Source: Corallococcus sp. EGB (lineage in GTDB: Bacteria > Myxococcota > Myxococcia > Myxococcales > Myxococcaceae). Taken from it: 64,000 bases of DNA. The notes beneath the pieces were generated by a model. That model saw nothing but the letters and a program-made list of their open reading frames with translations, did not search any database and was not told the DNA's origin. The translations under genes were made by a program, and so were the position numbers. Each line of letters starts with the position of its first letter. The first letter of the stretch is position 1. The stretch covers positions 2,294,001 to 2,358,000 of the forward strand of contig NZ_CP079946.1 in NCBI RefSeq assembly GCF_019968905.1. Direction: 5' to 3'. Positions 20,922-32,559 of this stretch are shown here, one piece after another.

Positions 20922-21887
20922 GTGCAGTTCGACGAGGCGCTGAAGCTGGTCGTGGACAAGGTCCCGACGGAGTACCCGAAGCATATGCTCTGCTACTTCG
21001 CTGCGAATGCGGCGCGCGGCGTGGTGCTGCCGTTCACCGTAGGCCTCTGCAGAACGCTCGCCGAGATCGACTCAGCGACTCCGGGATACGCCGCCGAGAT
21101 GGTCGACCGACTCGCAGAGATCGCGGGAACTGGGGAAGAGCAGTACGAGGCGGTCCTCCAGATCCTCGCCGAGGTCTACGTCACGCAGGGCGTCGTTGCT
21201 GCCGCCTCACGAGAGGGGGCGGCGCCGCAAGTTGTCCATGAACCTGGCCCGGCCGGGAAGAAGAACCCGGAATGCGAAGCCCTCATCGCGGGCAGGTGGT
21301 GCGCGATCGAGGTGAAGACGCCCAAGCTCATCGCGCATGCGCGGCAGCGCTCGTCGAACCCCTGGCAGGTCACGGCACGCGTTCCTCGAGAGACGACGAA
21401 GGACTTCCAACTCACGCCCCCTCGGGACAACCCGGTGAAGGACTTCCTGGTGTCAGCGGAGGCGAAGTTCACGGTTTACGAGGCGCATCGTGCGGACGCG
21501 CTTCGGCTGCTCTTCATCGTCTGGGACGACTTCTGCAACGAACCCATCTCGGCCTTGCTGAGCCCGGTGTCGGGCCTCCTCACGAACCAGTCGTTCCATC
21601 GCAGCGCAGACGGCACGGCTGTTGCGTATCCCCATGTCGATGGGATCGCGGTGGTTCGCCACCAGCACCAGCTCCTGCGGGCCACGCGGGAGAAGCCGTT
21701 GGCCGATGGGGTGGTGGACGCGATGCGCTTCCACCACGACGGGTTCCCCCCAAAAGCGTTCATCCAGATGCCTGGTGGTCGCCCCGTGCCTCGCGACGTG
21801 CTCGACGCTCTCAACCTGGCACCGCTCCACGCGTGTCTCGGCGCCGAGTACATCCCCGGCGAGATCATCATGTGGTCCGGTGGGTAG
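20922..21887 (+). CDS. PD-(D/E)XK-like cargo protein, unknown
   Basis: This 321-residue protein starts with GTG 20922 behind GGAGG (9 nt). It is transcribed against the head genes. An all-helical N-terminal half (~1-95) is followed by 'NPECEALIAGRWCAIEVKTP', giving E119, E130 and K132 in a nuclease-like (D/E)xK layout. The rest ('LLFIVWDDFCNEPISALLSP', 'LGAEYIPGEIIMWSG') does not match anything I know. It ends 1 nt before the convergent gpF-like gene. Codon use is less uniformly GC-rich than its neighbours. A single-gene defence nuclease is a reasonable inference, not a demonstrated role. Confidence 0.65.
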   Translation: MQFDEALKLVVDKVPTEYPKHMLCYFAANAARGVVLPFTVGLCRTLAEIDSATPGYAAEMVDRLAEIAGTGEEQYEAVLQILAEVYVTQGVVAAASREGAAPQVVHEPGPAGKKNPECEALIAGRWCAIEVKTPKLIAHARQRSSNPWQVTARVPRETTKDFQLTPPRDNPVKDFLVSAEAKFTVYEAHRADALRLLFIVWDDFCNEPISALLSPVSGLLTNQSFHRSADGTAVAYPHVDGIAVVRHQHQLLRATREKPLADGVVDAMRFHHDGFPPKAFIQMPGGRPVPRDVLDALNLAPLHACLGAEYIPGEIIMWSGG

Positions 21888-21888
21888 T

Positions 21889-22962
21889 TCAAAGAACTGC
21901 GATCGTCGTGGTTCGACAGAGCCCGTGGTACGGCGGGAAGCCGATGCCGACCTCGTTCAGCGCGGAGTCGCTGGCGAGCGCGCGGAAGTCGCCGCGGTCA
22001 TCACGAATGCCCAGTGCCGAGCGCGCCACCTCGGCGAGGTCGGTCCGGCCGGCGCCGCCGTCCACGTAGAGCCGGGTCCGGCCCGTGTCGGGGTCGCGGG
22101 CCTCCCGGACCCAGGGCATCGCCTGCTTGATGGCCTCCGGGTCCTCGAGTTGCTCGATCCGGTCGAAGCGACGGAGGGCATCGGCCACCGAGAACGTCTT
22201 GCCGTGCAGGTAGCGGCAGATGTTCGTGGTCTGCTCATCGAGCACCGCCTCGATGCGGTACTGCCGAATGGCCGCCTCGGCGTAGCTGCTCATCTGCGCG
22301 TAGGAGCGCCCCTGCGCGATGAACGCGCTGGCGACCGTCTCCCAGTAGAACGGCGCGCGATCGACGAGGGCCGCGCGGGCGGCCCGTTCGAGACCCGCGG
22401 CGATGTCGTCACGTCCGAGGCCTTCCTCGAGCCCGGCCGCGACGATGCGGCCGAAGCCCTCGATGCGGCGGCCGTACTCGTCGCGGACGAAGTTGCCTTG
22501 GGAGCGGGTCATGTGGGCGACGACGCGCTGGTCGAGGGCGTTGAACTCGGCGCCGATCGCGAGCCGCTGCCCGCGTCGGGCCTCGGCGCGGGTGGCGGCG
22601 ACCACCTCCTGCGCGGCATTGTTGAACGGCGCCGCGATGCGCGCCGGGACGAGCGCCGTCGCGCGGCCCGCTGCGCTCATTGCCTCGGCGACCATGCGGC
22701 GCCGCTCGGCGGCAGTGGTGCGGGACCAGTCGACGTCGAGGACGGCGATCGCCTCGCGCACGGCGTTGGCATCGGCCCGGCCGGTGGCGCGCCGGAGCCG
22801 CGCGGCCAGGAGCGCCACGGCGCGGTCGAACCCGGCGCGGGTGGCGAGGTTCATGGCCTTGGCCACGGGGAGACCGAGGCAGCGCTCGACGAGCTCGTCG
22901 GCGGCGACGCGGGCCTCGTGGACGACGAGGAGCCGATCAGCGGAAGCTGATGTGCCGCACAT
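21889..22962 (-). CDS. Mu gpF-like minor head / head morphogenesis protein
   Basis: This 357-residue protein ends with the typical gpF/SPP1 gp7 signature: 'VLDEQTTNICRYLHGKTFSV' and 'GIGFPPYHGLCRTTTIAVL', with two conserved Cys and the PPxHxxCR motif. The N-terminal part is helical and Arg/Ala-rich. These proteins bind portal and DNA inside the head. The start at 22962 overlaps the small Cys-rich gene by 26 nt; an internal start a few codons later is possible. Confidence 0.85.
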   Translation of the reverse strand: MCGTSASADRLLVVHEARVAADELVERCLGLPVAKAMNLATRAGFDRAVALLAARLRRATGRADANAVREAIAVLDVDWSRTTAAERRRMVAEAMSAAGRATALVPARIAAPFNNAAQEVVAATRAEARRGQRLAIGAEFNALDQRVVAHMTRSQGNFVRDEYGRRIEGFGRIVAAGLEEGLGRDDIAAGLERAARAALVDRAPFYWETVASAFIAQGRSYAQMSSYAEAAIRQYRIEAVLDEQTTNICRYLHGKTFSVADALRRFDRIEQLEDPEAIKQAMPWVREARDPDTGRTRLYVDGGAGRTDLAEVARSALGIRDDRGDFRALASDSALNEVGIGFPPYHGLCRTTTIAVL

Positions 22963-23236
22963 CAGCGTCCTCCTCGAGCCGCAGCTCGCCGTGGCGCACG
23001 TGCATCAGCACGCGGCAAAAGGTGCATCGAAGCGCCTTCGAGAACGTGAAGTCGTCGGGCTCGTCGCCCTCGGCGATGTTCACGTCGTCGTGGCCGGCGA
23101 GCGCGGGCGTGTTGAACGCGCAGCGCGGGCAGCAGACGTGGTGGCCTACGAGGAGGTTCGTGCGGTCCTGCGGTACTCGGCGGACTTCTCCGCGCTCCAG
23201 GCGGCACGGCCGCTTCGACGAGGGCACGAGCTTCAC
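22937..23236 (-). CDS. Small zinc-ribbon-like phage protein
   Basis: This 99-residue protein has 'HHVCCPRCAFNTPA' and 'ALRCTFCRVLMHVRH', two CxxC knuckles about 35 residues apart that suggest a zinc ribbon. It sits between portal and gpF-like genes with a 4-nt overlap at its start. The role is unknown; a DNA- or protein-binding packaging accessory is possible. Confidence 0.6.
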   Translation of the reverse strand: MKLVPSSKRPCRLERGEVRRVPQDRTNLLVGHHVCCPRCAFNTPALAGHDDVNIAEGDEPDDFTFSKALRCTFCRVLMHVRHGELRLEEDADVRHISFR

Positions 23237-23476
23237 TGCCCGCCTCCGACGACGAGTGGATCTCGGCGCTTCGCGCGCACCTCGACGCCCGCCACCGTGG
23301 GCGAGAACATGACGTCGTGCGAGGCCGCGCAGCGGTCGCAGAGGGCGAAGACGAGCAGCCCGTTGCGCCAGAGCGTGGTCGTCTCATCGAGGCCCGCGTG
23401 ACGCTTGCACATGCGGCAGGCGATGACGCCGCGCTCGGCGTCGAGCTGGGCCTGTTGTACCCACGCGCGCTGATGC

Positions 23477-23487
<11 letters not shown>
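23233..23487 (-). CDS. Small zinc-finger-like phage protein
   Basis: This 84-residue protein has 'ACRMCKRHAGLDE' and 'FALCDRCAASHDV', again two CxxC pairs that could bind one zinc. It overlaps the end of the portal gene by 11 nt and the next gene by 4 nt. Together with its neighbour it makes a pair of tiny Cys-knuckle proteins between portal and gpF-like genes. The family is unknown. Confidence 0.6.
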
Positions 23488-25284
<1,797 letters not shown>

Positions 25285-25288
<4 letters not shown>

Positions 25289-25491
25289 CGCGCGGCCTCC
25301 GCGTACGCCACGAGTCCGGTCGGCGTGAACGACACCGCGCGCGCCCGGAGCCCGCGCTTGGCGATCGCTTCGTGGGCGGTGGCCAGGAGCCCGTCCTCGC
25401 TGGCGGCCTCGAGCTCGACGTCAGGCCCGGGCTCGGGCGGGGTGCCGGGCTTGCCGGCCGGGACGACGAAGGTCTTGAGGGTGCGCCGCAT
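25285..25491 (-). CDS. Small phage protein upstream of portal
   Basis: This 68-residue protein (MRRTLKTFVVPAGKPGTPPE...LVAYAEAAR) overlaps the portal start by 4 nt. A small hairpin (CTCCGC/GCGGAG, 25499-25516) lies just before its ATG, and promoter copy E is 105 nt upstream. Similar short genes accompany portals in related prophages, but no function is known. Confidence 0.6.
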
Positions 25492-25750
25492 GGTGGACTC
25501 CGCGAATCAGCGGAGGCGAGGCGCTTGGCCAGCCTGCGAGGAGGCAGTCCATCTGGGCACCGAGCATCTGGACCGCGCGCCTCGCCTCCGGGGGGAGCAA
25601 AGCGGCGCGGTGGCCTGGTTCGGGGACGGCGCCTTTTCTCGCTACGAGGGGGTTGCCTTCAGGCGGGCGACGGAGCCGTAGTGCGTAAGTGGGCCCGCGA
25701 CGCGCGAACGTCCGGGCCCGTGGGTAAACCTTGAAACGAAAGGCTCACCG
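25492..25750. other. Divergent intergenic region with promoter E and a GGGCCCG hairpin
   Basis: No gene is supported here. On the minus side it carries promoter copy E and a CTCCGC/GCGGAG hairpin near 25499-25516. On the plus side it carries an inverted repeat GGGCCCG (25691-25697)/CGGGCCC (25713-25719), about 30 nt before the start of the plus-strand gene. The latter may be an operator for that cargo gene. Confidence 0.5.
25597..25627 (-). promoter_or_regulatory. Phage-type promoter copy E (GTCCCC-18-GCTTTGC)
   Basis: GTCCCC, 18 nt, GCTTTGC on the minus strand, upstream of the portal unit. Unlike the other copies it lies far (105 nt) from the first start codon, giving a leader with a small hairpin next to the ATG. 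Confidence 0.55.
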
Positions 25751-26236
25751 ATGAAGAAGCTATCGAAGCAAGACCCGCCGCACAATCCCCAGCCCCTCTC
25801 CCCGAGGCCCAGCTACTACTGCCAGATGAAGCCTCCGGGGGAGGACAGCCACCCTGTCGATATCGCTGTTCGGCAGCGCCTCCCTCAGGATGCTGAGCGC
25901 AAGCGCCTCTTGGAGCTTCAGGAGCAGGTGGGGGCCCAACTCGGGAAGAATCTGGCGGGCTTCCTGGAGTTGGAGTCGCTGCGCAGCGACATCTCCCTTG
26001 ACCGGGAGGAGGCGTTCTTCGACGTGGGGTACGAGTACGGGCTCGCGGAGGCTCAGGCGCGCGCCCGCAGGGGCACGGTGGTGTACTCCGAGGCGGGGGA
26101 GGCGCTCGCGAGGGACGTGCGCGAGCGGATGGTGCAGGCGCAACTGTCGTTCGAGGACACGCTGGTGGCCCTCCTCGAGTGCCTCTGGGTGGCGGCGCTG
26201 AGGGAGCGTGGCACATTCTCGGAGGACTCCGCGTAG
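25751..26236 (+). CDS. Plus-strand cargo protein between portal and terminase, unknown
   Basis: This 161-residue protein starts MKKLSKQDPPHNPQPLSPRP and then has a helical, charged body ('ERKRLLELQEQVGAQLGKNL', 'RMVQAQLSFEDTLVALLECL'). GAAAGG precedes the ATG by about 8 nt. It is inserted against the direction of the packaging genes and ends 13 nt before the convergent terminase. No family is recognised. An independently expressed moron is the best reading. Confidence 0.6.
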   Translation: MKKLSKQDPPHNPQPLSPRPSYYCQMKPPGEDSHPVDIAVRQRLPQDAERKRLLELQEQVGAQLGKNLAGFLELESLRSDISLDREEAFFDVGYEYGLAEAQARARRGTVVYSEAGEALARDVRERMVQAQLSFEDTLVALLECLWVAALRERGTFSEDSA

Positions 26237-26249
26237 GCGCACGCCTGCT

Positions 26250-27683
26250 TCACCCCAGCACGCGAACCCCAATGTTGCCAGCCAGCGGGCGCTCTGGCGC
26301 CCGCTCTTTCTGGCAGGCGAGCGCCACAGCCCAGAACTTGTCGGCGTGGCCTCGCGCATTGCGCTCGGCATCGAAGCTGACCTTCCCGGAGGGTAGCACC
26401 CGCCGCTTGATTGCGTGGACCTGTGCGACGAGGTCGCGGTCGCGTGGCAACGTCACGTCACGCCGCTGGAAGAGGATTTTGAAGTCAGTCGCCCAGCGCT
26501 CCTTCGCCTCGTTGGTGAAGTTCTCGCCGACGACCTGCGGGAAGTCGCGCGACAGGTTCTCGGCGAGATTCATGCCGATGCCGCTGCGGTCGATGGAGAG
26601 CCGAGCGACGGGCAGCGTGCCGAGCAGGCGCCGCAGCTCGGCCTCCTGCTCGGCGAAGGGCGTCCCCTCGAAGCTGCGCAACATGCGGCATGTGAAGCGG
26701 CCCTCGATTTCCTCGAACACCGCCAGCTCCGAGCGGTCACGTGTGCGGCCGACGTCGAAGCCCGCGACGATTCGGCCTTCGGGCGCGCGCACACTCGTCG
26801 GCTCGTCGTAGAGGACGAGGTCGTCGCTCGTGCACGGCAGGATCAGCTCGTAGGGGAAGTAGCTGTACGTCTCGTCTACGAACTTCCCCTCGAACTCCTG
26901 CTGGAAGTCCTCGAGCGGCAGCGAGTCGAACTGCTCGATGAGCGTCGGCCGCCCGAAGCGCGCGACGCGCTCCTCCGTCGGCAGGTCGAGCGCGACAGCG
27001 GACGCCGCGCGCACGTCGGTGGCGAAGAACCGACACAGCCACCAGGGAACGAGCTGCCGCGTGTGGTGCGGGTACTTGCGCAACTCCTCGTTGGCGATCT
27101 CCCAGAAGATGCCGCGCCGGCCGAGCGGGGTGCTGCAGCCGGTGAGCTGCCCGTTGCTTCGCAGGATGAGCGCCGTCGAGCCCCGATACACCTCGCGGTC
27201 GTTCACGTAGTGCGCGAGCTCGTCGAGGTAGACGTCGCCCTTCTTTCCGCGCGGCGCCTTCGACGGATGCGAGAGGATGCGCGAGAGCTTCTTCGTCGCG
27301 CCGTTCGACTCGAAGGCGAGCTCGGTCTTCGAGTCGACGACAAGCCGCTTCTGGTACGCAAGCGGCAGCTCCTCGTGGACCTGGCGCGCGATGAGGATCT
27401 TCTCCTTCGCGTCGTCGAGGTTGTAGGAGACGAAGACGGCGGTGTGCTTCTCGCGCAGGTGGCAGCGCGCGAGCGCCTCCAGCGCGAAGAGGAACGAGAA
27501 GCCGATCTGGCGGCTCTTCGTGACCCACCGGAAGCGAGAGCGGTTGTTGAGGAACTCGCGCTGGTACGCCTCGAGCACGATGGGCTCGTCGTCGTAGGCC
27601 ATGAGCCCCGTGACGAAGCCGGGCTCCGTCACGAGCCACTCGGCGAACTCCTCCTCGGTGCGCTTGACGATCCCGAGCGTCAT
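26250..27683 (-). CDS. Phage terminase large subunit
   Basis: This 477-residue packaging motor-nuclease has an ATPase half with '[20 protein letters not shown]' (Walker A-like with the conserved KSRQIG), '[15 protein letters not shown]' (Walker B, DE) and '[13 protein letters not shown]'. The nuclease half has '[20 protein letters not shown]', '[15 protein letters not shown]' and '[11 protein letters not shown]', the acidic RNase H-like ligands. I chose ATG 27683 because GGAGGG precedes it. An upstream ATG at 27740 has no ribosome site and would almost meet the divergent recombinase gene. Confidence 0.92.
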   Translation of the reverse strand: MTLGIVKRTEEEFAEWLVTEPGFVTGLMAYDDEPIVLEAYQREFLNNRSRFRWVTKSRQIGFSFLFALEALARCHLREKHTAVFVSYNLDDAKEKILIARQVHEELPLAYQKRLVVDSKTELAFESNGATKKLSRILSHPSKAPRGKKGDVYLDELAHYVNDREVYRGSTALILRSNGQLTGCSTPLGRRGIFWEIANEELRKYPHHTRQLVPWWLCRFFATDVRAASAVALDLPTEERVARFGRPTLIEQFDSLPLEDFQQEFEGKFVDETYSYFPYELILPCTSDDLVLYDEPTSVRAPEGRIVAGFDVGRTRDRSELAVFEEIEGRFTCRMLRSFEGTPFAEQEAELRRLLGTLPVARLSIDRSGIGMNLAENLSRDFPQVVGENFTNEAKERWATDFKILFQRRDVTLPRDRDLVAQVHAIKRRVLPSGKVSFDAERNARGHADKFWAVALACQKERAPERPLAGNIGVRVLG

Positions 27684-27760
27684 GCAGCCCTCCGCGACGT
27701 CGCGAGCGACCTTGCCTTCCTGCGGAAAGGAAGCCTGCATGGACGACGAGGAGAGCGACC

Positions 27761-28378
<618 letters not shown>

Positions 28379-28476
28379 GGGCACGGCGGGACAGCGGGCG
28401 GGGCTCGCGGCTGTCCACACCCGCGTAGGCGACGCCTCGCGACCTACTTTCTGAGCAGAACCGAACGCGCCCGCGT

Positions 28477-28528
28477 GCTCGGTTTCCCGCGTGGCGCTCG
28501 GTTTCGAATCCCAGGGCTGCTCAGTTTC
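28477..28528 (+). repeat. Cluster of GCTC(G/A)GTTTC direct repeats
   Basis: GCTCGGTTTC occurs at 28477-28486 and 28496-28505, and GCTCAGTTTC at 28519-28528, with steps of 19 and 23 nt (about two helical turns). A partial inverted copy (CTGAGCAG) lies at 28451-28458. The same 10-mer recurs inside the adjacent twin-HTH gene. This regular spacing suggests protein binding sites, perhaps for small terminase (pac) or the nearby recombinase. Confidence 0.6.
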
Positions 28529-28553
28529 CCAAAACTGGCCCTCTCGAAAACGG

Positions 28554-28570
28554 CCCCAGGCACCCTGGGG
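28554..28570. repeat. Perfect 7-bp hairpin
   Basis: CCCCAGG and CCTGGGG flank a 3-nt CAC loop. It lies just after the 10-mer repeat cluster. No T-tract follows on either strand, so it is not a clear terminator; a protein-binding or structural role is as likely. Confidence 0.4.
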
Positions 28571-29079
28571 TGGGCGCGCGGCCTCACGAAAATCCGACCC
28601 CTCCCCCCTTTCGGTAGGTTGTAGGCATACGTAAGCTGATGTCGGCCCGCCGACGCCAGGGATCGGCATGGTAGGCGCGCGCAGCGGGGGCGCATCGGCA
28701 CCGCCGCTAAGAGAGAAAAGCGGCGGTTCGCACCCGGCGCGCTGCGCGTTCTTGGGGAGTTGCGGCGCCTCGTCGGCGCCTCGGACGCGGAGGCCAATGG
28801 CCGCTTTCCGTGGATCCGCGCCCTCGACGCGGGCGAGGCCGGTCTCGGCGGCGGCGACTGCGAACTCGTGGGCGCCCGCGTGTTCCGGCTCGCCCGGAGG
28901 TGAGCTCGTCCTGCTCGAGCGCTCGTCGCTAGTCGGCGGCGTAAGGCCGCGGAATCCCGCGAGCAGCGCGATGCGCGCGTGTTCTTCCTGCTCGCTGTGA
29001 GCTTGGTGGGCGCGCCTCTGCGCGGCTCCGCTGGTCGCGTCGTCCTGGCCGCGTGGGCGCGCGGCGGCGCCGGGGGCGA

Positions 29080-30291
29080 TCATCCCTCGTCCTCCTCGGC
29101 TTCGGCGCCACGAGGGCCAACGTCGGCGGCGTCGTGCGGGGCCCGCGCGGCCTCGACGCGCTCGACGGCGCGCAGCACGCGGTTCTCGATCAGCTCGTGG
29201 TCGTCCGGGTCGGCGCCCATCGTCTCGGCGAGCTCGCGCGCGAGGTTCACCAGGTCGCGCAAGGCGGGGCGGAGGTCGCGGGAGAGGTTCGGTTCCTGGT
29301 CGGCTCCTTCGAGCGAGGGGCCGGGGGGAAACCGAGCGCTCAGTTGCTTCCCCGCGCGCGCTTGCTCGGTTTCGTTGCTCACTTCCTCCGCGCGCACGTC
29401 GATGACGACGCCGGCCATCGCCGGCGTGGCGCTCTCGGTCTCGCGCATCATCCGCGCGTAGCGCTCTTGCAGCGCCTCGAGCGAGAGGATGTTCCGCACC
29501 TCCTGCCGCGAGTCGGCGCCGCCCATGATGAACTGCTTGAGGCGCACGAGCGTGTTCACGTCGGCAGGGCTGTCGGTGCGGACGCGGCCATCCTTGAGCG
29601 CCTCCTCGAACTTCACGAGGAAGTCGTCAATCATCGCGACGAGGCGAGTCTCGCCGACCGCCAGCGCATCCGAGCGCAGCTCGACGAGCTTCTCGTCCTT
29701 GCGCGCCTCGATCCGCATCGCGGCGAGCTTGCGGCGCTTCATCGTGTTGTGGCTGCGCGCGTACTCGGCGATGACGCTGGGCACGACACCGTACTTCTCG
29801 GCGAGCGCGCGGTACGAGGGGTAGACCGTCGTGGTCTTGCCGTCGTCAAGGATCTGCACCTCGCCGAACACGAGCAGCCGGTCCAGCTCCTCGAAGGGAA
29901 TGAGCGGCGCGTCCTGCCGGCGAGGACGACCGGGCCTGCGCTTCTCCTTCGGCGCGTCGGGCGGGTCTGTGGTGGGCTCGGGCGAGTCCTCTGCGTTCGC
30001 GTCCGGCTCCTCGACCTTCGGAGGTGGCGGCTTCGGCGTGTCGAGCTTCGCCCGCAACTCGGCGCGGTGCTCCGTGGTGCGATGCTTCTTCGCGAACTCG
30101 GCGATGAGGCTCGGCGAGACGTTGAAACGCGCGGCGACGTCTCGCTGGGTGAGCCACACGCGCTTCGCCTCGCCATCGGGCCCGGGTACCACCTCGCCCT
30201 CGACGAGCAGGCGCTCGACCTCCTCCGGCTGCGAGAGCTTCGGCCCTTCGTCCTTCGTGGGCCTTCCGCCGTGGGCCTTCTTCTTTGCCAT
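29080..30291 (-). CDS. Twin helix-turn-helix protein, possible terminase small subunit
   Basis: This 403-residue protein has two similar N-terminal HTH units: '[20 protein letters not shown]' (~48-70) and '[20 protein letters not shown]' (~158-180), joined by a Pro-rich linker. A C-terminal helical region with '[20 protein letters not shown]' and an acidic tail follows. It lies in the packaging gene order but is separated from large terminase by the recombinase insertion. Small terminases bind pac sites often located in or near their own gene, and copies of the GCTCGGTTTC repeat lie inside this gene at 29328-29373. A transcription regulator remains possible. Confidence 0.6.
   Translation of the reverse strand: MAKKKAHGGRPTKDEGPKLSQPEEVERLLVEGEVVPGPDGEAKRVWLTQRDVAARFNVSPSLIAEFAKKHRTTEHRAELRAKLDTPKPPPPKVEEPDANAEDSPEPTTDPPDAPKEKRRPGRPRRQDAPLIPFEELDRLLVFGEVQILDDGKTTTVYPSYRALAEKYGVVPSVIAEYARSHNTMKRRKLAAMRIEARKDEKLVELRSDALAVGETRLVAMIDDFLVKFEEALKDGRVRTDSPADVNTLVRLKQFIMGGADSRQEVRNILSLEALQERYARMMRETESATPAMAGVVIDVRAEEVSNETEQARAGKQLSARFPPGPSLEGADQEPNLSRDLRPALRDLVNLARELAETMGADPDDHELIENRVLRAVERVEAARAPHDAADVGPRGAEAEEDEG
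29328..29373. repeat. Inverted pair of GCTCGGTTTC repeats
   Basis: GAAACCGAGC (29328-29337) and GCTCGGTTTC (29364-29373) face each other inside the twin-HTH gene, with a near-match GCTCAGTTGC at 29338-29347. They equal the 10-mer repeated at 28477-28528, about 850 bp away. Because they persist within coding sequence, selection for a binding site is plausible. Confidence 0.55.
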
Positions 30292-30299
30292 CGTGCTCC

Positions 30300-31091
30300 T
30301 CAGAAGCCGCTCGCGAGCAGCAGCGGGGACGAGGCCCCGAGCAGCGTCTTCAGGCGTCGCAGCGCCCGCGACCGCTGGCGCTTCAGCCGCTGGTACATGC
30401 GCTCGCGCTCGAGGTCGTCATCGGGTCCCAGGCGCTCGACATAGCTACGCAGCAGCTCGCGCCGGAGCACCGTCGCCTCGACGACGTCGAGCCCGCTCGG
30501 CGAGATGCCCTCCTCGACGGCGCGCTGAAGGAGCAGCGCGAGGTCGTAGAGCTTCTCGTCGGTCGAGGCCCGGCGCGGGGCGAGTGCCTCGGGATCGGCC
30601 TCGGCCACCGCCTCGACGTCGAGGCTCGGGTGCCGGTGATCGCGCTCCTTGCGAAGGAACGCGAACACCTGGCGCTCGGTCCGCTGACGCAGTCGCATCG
30701 CCACGCGATCCGTGCGCTCGGAGAGCGGCAGCTCCGTCAGCGCCGCGAGGAACGACGTGACCACGAGCTGGTCGAGCTCGTTGCCCGGGACCGTATCGCT
30801 GACGAGGCGGTTCCGCAGACGCACCAGCATCGGCGAGAAAGCGACGAGCAGCATCGACGCCCAGAGCGCGGCACTGCTCGCACGGTGCTCGCCGATGAGC
30901 GCCCGCGTTATCGCCTCCCGTGCCGGGTAGGTGCTCTCCGCGTCGTCGTCGAGCGCGAGGAGCACCGAGGCCACGTCGGGGTGCGCCTCGAGCGCGGCCT
31001 GCCTCATGCGGCCCGCCTCGAAGACGCGCCGAGGAGCGACGAGCGCCTCTCGGCGCAGCCGCTCGATGACCGTGCGGAGGGCGCTCTTCAC
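30300..31091 (-). CDS. Sigma-like phage regulator (first of two)
   Basis: This 263-residue protein starts with GTG 31091, which overlaps the stop of the nuclease gene (GTGA). Its middle, '[20 protein letters not shown]' with '[20 protein letters not shown]', resembles sigma region-2-like helices. The C-terminal '[20 protein letters not shown]' followed by '[20 protein letters not shown]' resembles a region-4-like DNA-binding end. Similarity is by pattern, so sigma activity is inferred. It could recognise the phage GTCCC/GCTTTGC promoter class. Confidence 0.5.
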   Translation of the reverse strand: MKSALRTVIERLRREALVAPRRVFEAGRMRQAALEAHPDVASVLLALDDDAESTYPAREAITRALIGEHRASSAALWASMLLVAFSPMLVRLRNRLVSDTVPGNELDQLVVTSFLAALTELPLSERTDRVAMRLRQRTERQVFAFLRKERDHRHPSLDVEAVAEADPEALAPRRASTDEKLYDLALLLQRAVEEGISPSGLDVVEATVLRRELLRSYVERLGPDDDLERERMYQRLKRQRSRALRRLKTLLGASSPLLLASGF

Positions 31092-31426
31092 TTGTCCCTC
31101 CGGGCCCACCACTCGGCGACGAACTCGAGGAAGTCGTCGAGGCTCAGCGCGACGAACGGCTCGGCGCGGTCGTCGCGGATGATGGCGATCGGGATGCGTC
31201 CGGGCGGGGCCGCGTCCGTGGCCTGGCGAAGCGCGGCTCGGACGTTGGGCTGCTTGCCCCGCTTGGCCTCGGGCCAGAACACCGGGCAGTCGACGTCGGG
31301 CGTCTCCTCGCCCGTGCGGAACTGAAGGCCGCGGCGGACCTGCGCGTCCGGCATGGCCTCGCGGAAGCGCTGGACGAGCTCGCGCTCGAAGCCGGCGCCC
31401 TTCCGCCGAGAGTGCGCGCCGCTCAT
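31088..31426 (-). CDS. Hjc-like Holliday junction resolvase / PD-(D/E)XK nuclease
   Basis: This 112-residue protein has the archaeal-Hjc-type layout: '[19 protein letters not shown]' (E14), '[20 protein letters not shown]' (D44/D46, E53, K55), then a C-terminal '[20 protein letters not shown]'. The size matches Hjc and phage resolvases. It would cut four-way junctions made during phage recombination and packaging. It is coupled by 4-nt overlaps to genes on both sides in a recombination gene block. Confidence 0.75.
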   Translation of the reverse strand: MSGAHSRRKGAGFERELVQRFREAMPDAQVRRGLQFRTGEETPDVDCPVFWPEAKRGKQPNVRAALRQATDAAPPGRIPIAIIRDDRAEPFVALSLDDFLEFVAEWWARRDK

Positions 31427-32559
31427 GCCCGCACCTCCCGAACGAAGCGCGCGGGGATGCCGAGCCGCTTCGCCTCACGCAGCTCGCGCTCCATCCCTTC
31501 GGTGACGAGCTCGCCGAAGATGCGAACCTCGTCGCAAGTGGCGAGCAGTTCGAGGCAGAGCGCGAGCGCCTGCTCTCGACCCGTGGCCTCGTCAACGAGC
31601 TGCGACAGGTAGAGGTGCGGCGCGATGGGGAGCACGCCGTCGTCGAGGAGGAATTGACTGATCGCGCGGACCCGCTCGATGTTGCCGGCAGGGTCGGAGG
31701 CGAACGGGTGGCAGACGTAGACGCGTCGCCGGCGACCGGCCTCGAGCCGACGATGGCGCACCAGCTCTGCGGTCGTGTAGTGCAGCCCGTCGAGCACCTC
31801 GGCGTAGGCCTCGCTCGGGTAGTCGCGCCCGTCGTCGAGGCGCCACGGACCGTACTGACGTCGGCCTTGCGCGAGACGACCGAGGAGCGCGTCGCAGATC
31901 TGCCGCTCATCCGCCGGGAGCCCGGTGATGAGTCCGCCCGCGCGCATGCGCTCCACCAGCCGTCGGGCGACCTCGAGCGCGCAGCGCGCATCGGCGAGCG
32001 CGCGGTGCGGGTGCGGACGCTCGAGGCCCAGCAGCTTCGCCAGCGGGTCGAGCGACGTCGACGGCAGCTCGCCCGTGACGACGAGCGGCCACGCGAGGCT
32101 CGCCGTGTCGAGCCGGTGGTAGTCGACGTTCGGCAGGGCGAGACCGGCGCGTCGGAAGCCAGCATCGAGGAAGGCCCAGTCGAAGCCGACGTTGTGGCCG
32201 GCGATGAGGGCTCCGTCGAGGAGCGGCGCCACTTCGAGCAGCGCCTCGCGGAGAGGGAGCGCGTGCTCCCACGCGGCCGTCGAGAAGCCGTTGATGGCCA
32301 GCGCCTCGAGTTCGGCGTCTCCGAGGCGCTCGGGCGCGACGAGCGTCTCGTACTCGTCGAGCACCTCCAGGGTGCGCGCGTCGACGCGGACGACGCCGAT
32401 CTCGACGATGTCGTGGCGCGACGGATCGAGCCCCGTCGTCTCAAGGTCGACGAAGGCGACGGTCGTCTTCGGCGCCCGGCGCTCCAGGCGCGGAACGTAG
32501 CGAGGGATGATGGGCGCGGCGTCTGCCGACGCCGGGTCGAGGGGCGGCGGGAGCAGCAT
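31423..32559 (-). CDS. DnaQ-type 3'-5' exonuclease fused to a DUF4406-like domain
   Basis: This 378-residue protein has an N-terminal DEDDh exonuclease: '[13 protein letters not shown]' (D38, E40), '[14 protein letters not shown]' and '[19 protein letters not shown]'. The C-terminal ~285-378, '[20 protein letters not shown]' onward with '[20 protein letters not shown]', resembles DUF4406/nucleoside-deoxyribosyltransferase-like phage domains. The combination suggests coupled trimming and nucleotide salvage or sensing. ATG 32559 follows GGAGGTG and overlaps the upstream stop (TGATG); longer readings upstream are shadows. Confidence 0.8.
   Translation of the reverse strand: MLLPPPLDPASADAAPIIPRYVPRLERRAPKTTVAFVDLETTGLDPSRHDIVEIGVVRVDARTLEVLDEYETLVAPERLGDAELEALAINGFSTAAWEHALPLREALLEVAPLLDGALIAGHNVGFDWAFLDAGFRRAGLALPNVDYHRLDTASLAWPLVVTGELPSTSLDPLAKLLGLERPHPHRALADARCALEVARRLVERMRAGGLITGLPADERQICDALLGRLAQGRRQYGPWRLDDGRDYPSEAYAEVLDGLHYTTAELVRHRRLEAGRRRRVYVCHPFASDPAGNIERVRAISQFLLDDGVLPIAPHLYLSQLVDEATGREQALALCLELLATCDEVRIFGELVTEGMERELREAKRLGIPARFVREVRA

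Larger units (their letters stand above)
28379..29079. other. 701-bp region without a convincing gene, with repeats
   Basis: Only one weak coding possibility exists: a minus-strand frame starting at ATG 29083 that overlaps the stop of the twin-HTH gene (ATGA) but runs on antisense through the recombinase. Its sequence looks low in information, so I do not call it. The region holds a GCTGTCCAC element (28410-28418), three copies of GCTC(G/A)GTTTC (28477-28528), and a hairpin CCCCAGG/CCTGGGG (28554-28570). Packaging or recombination sites fit these better than coding. Confidence 0.5.
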
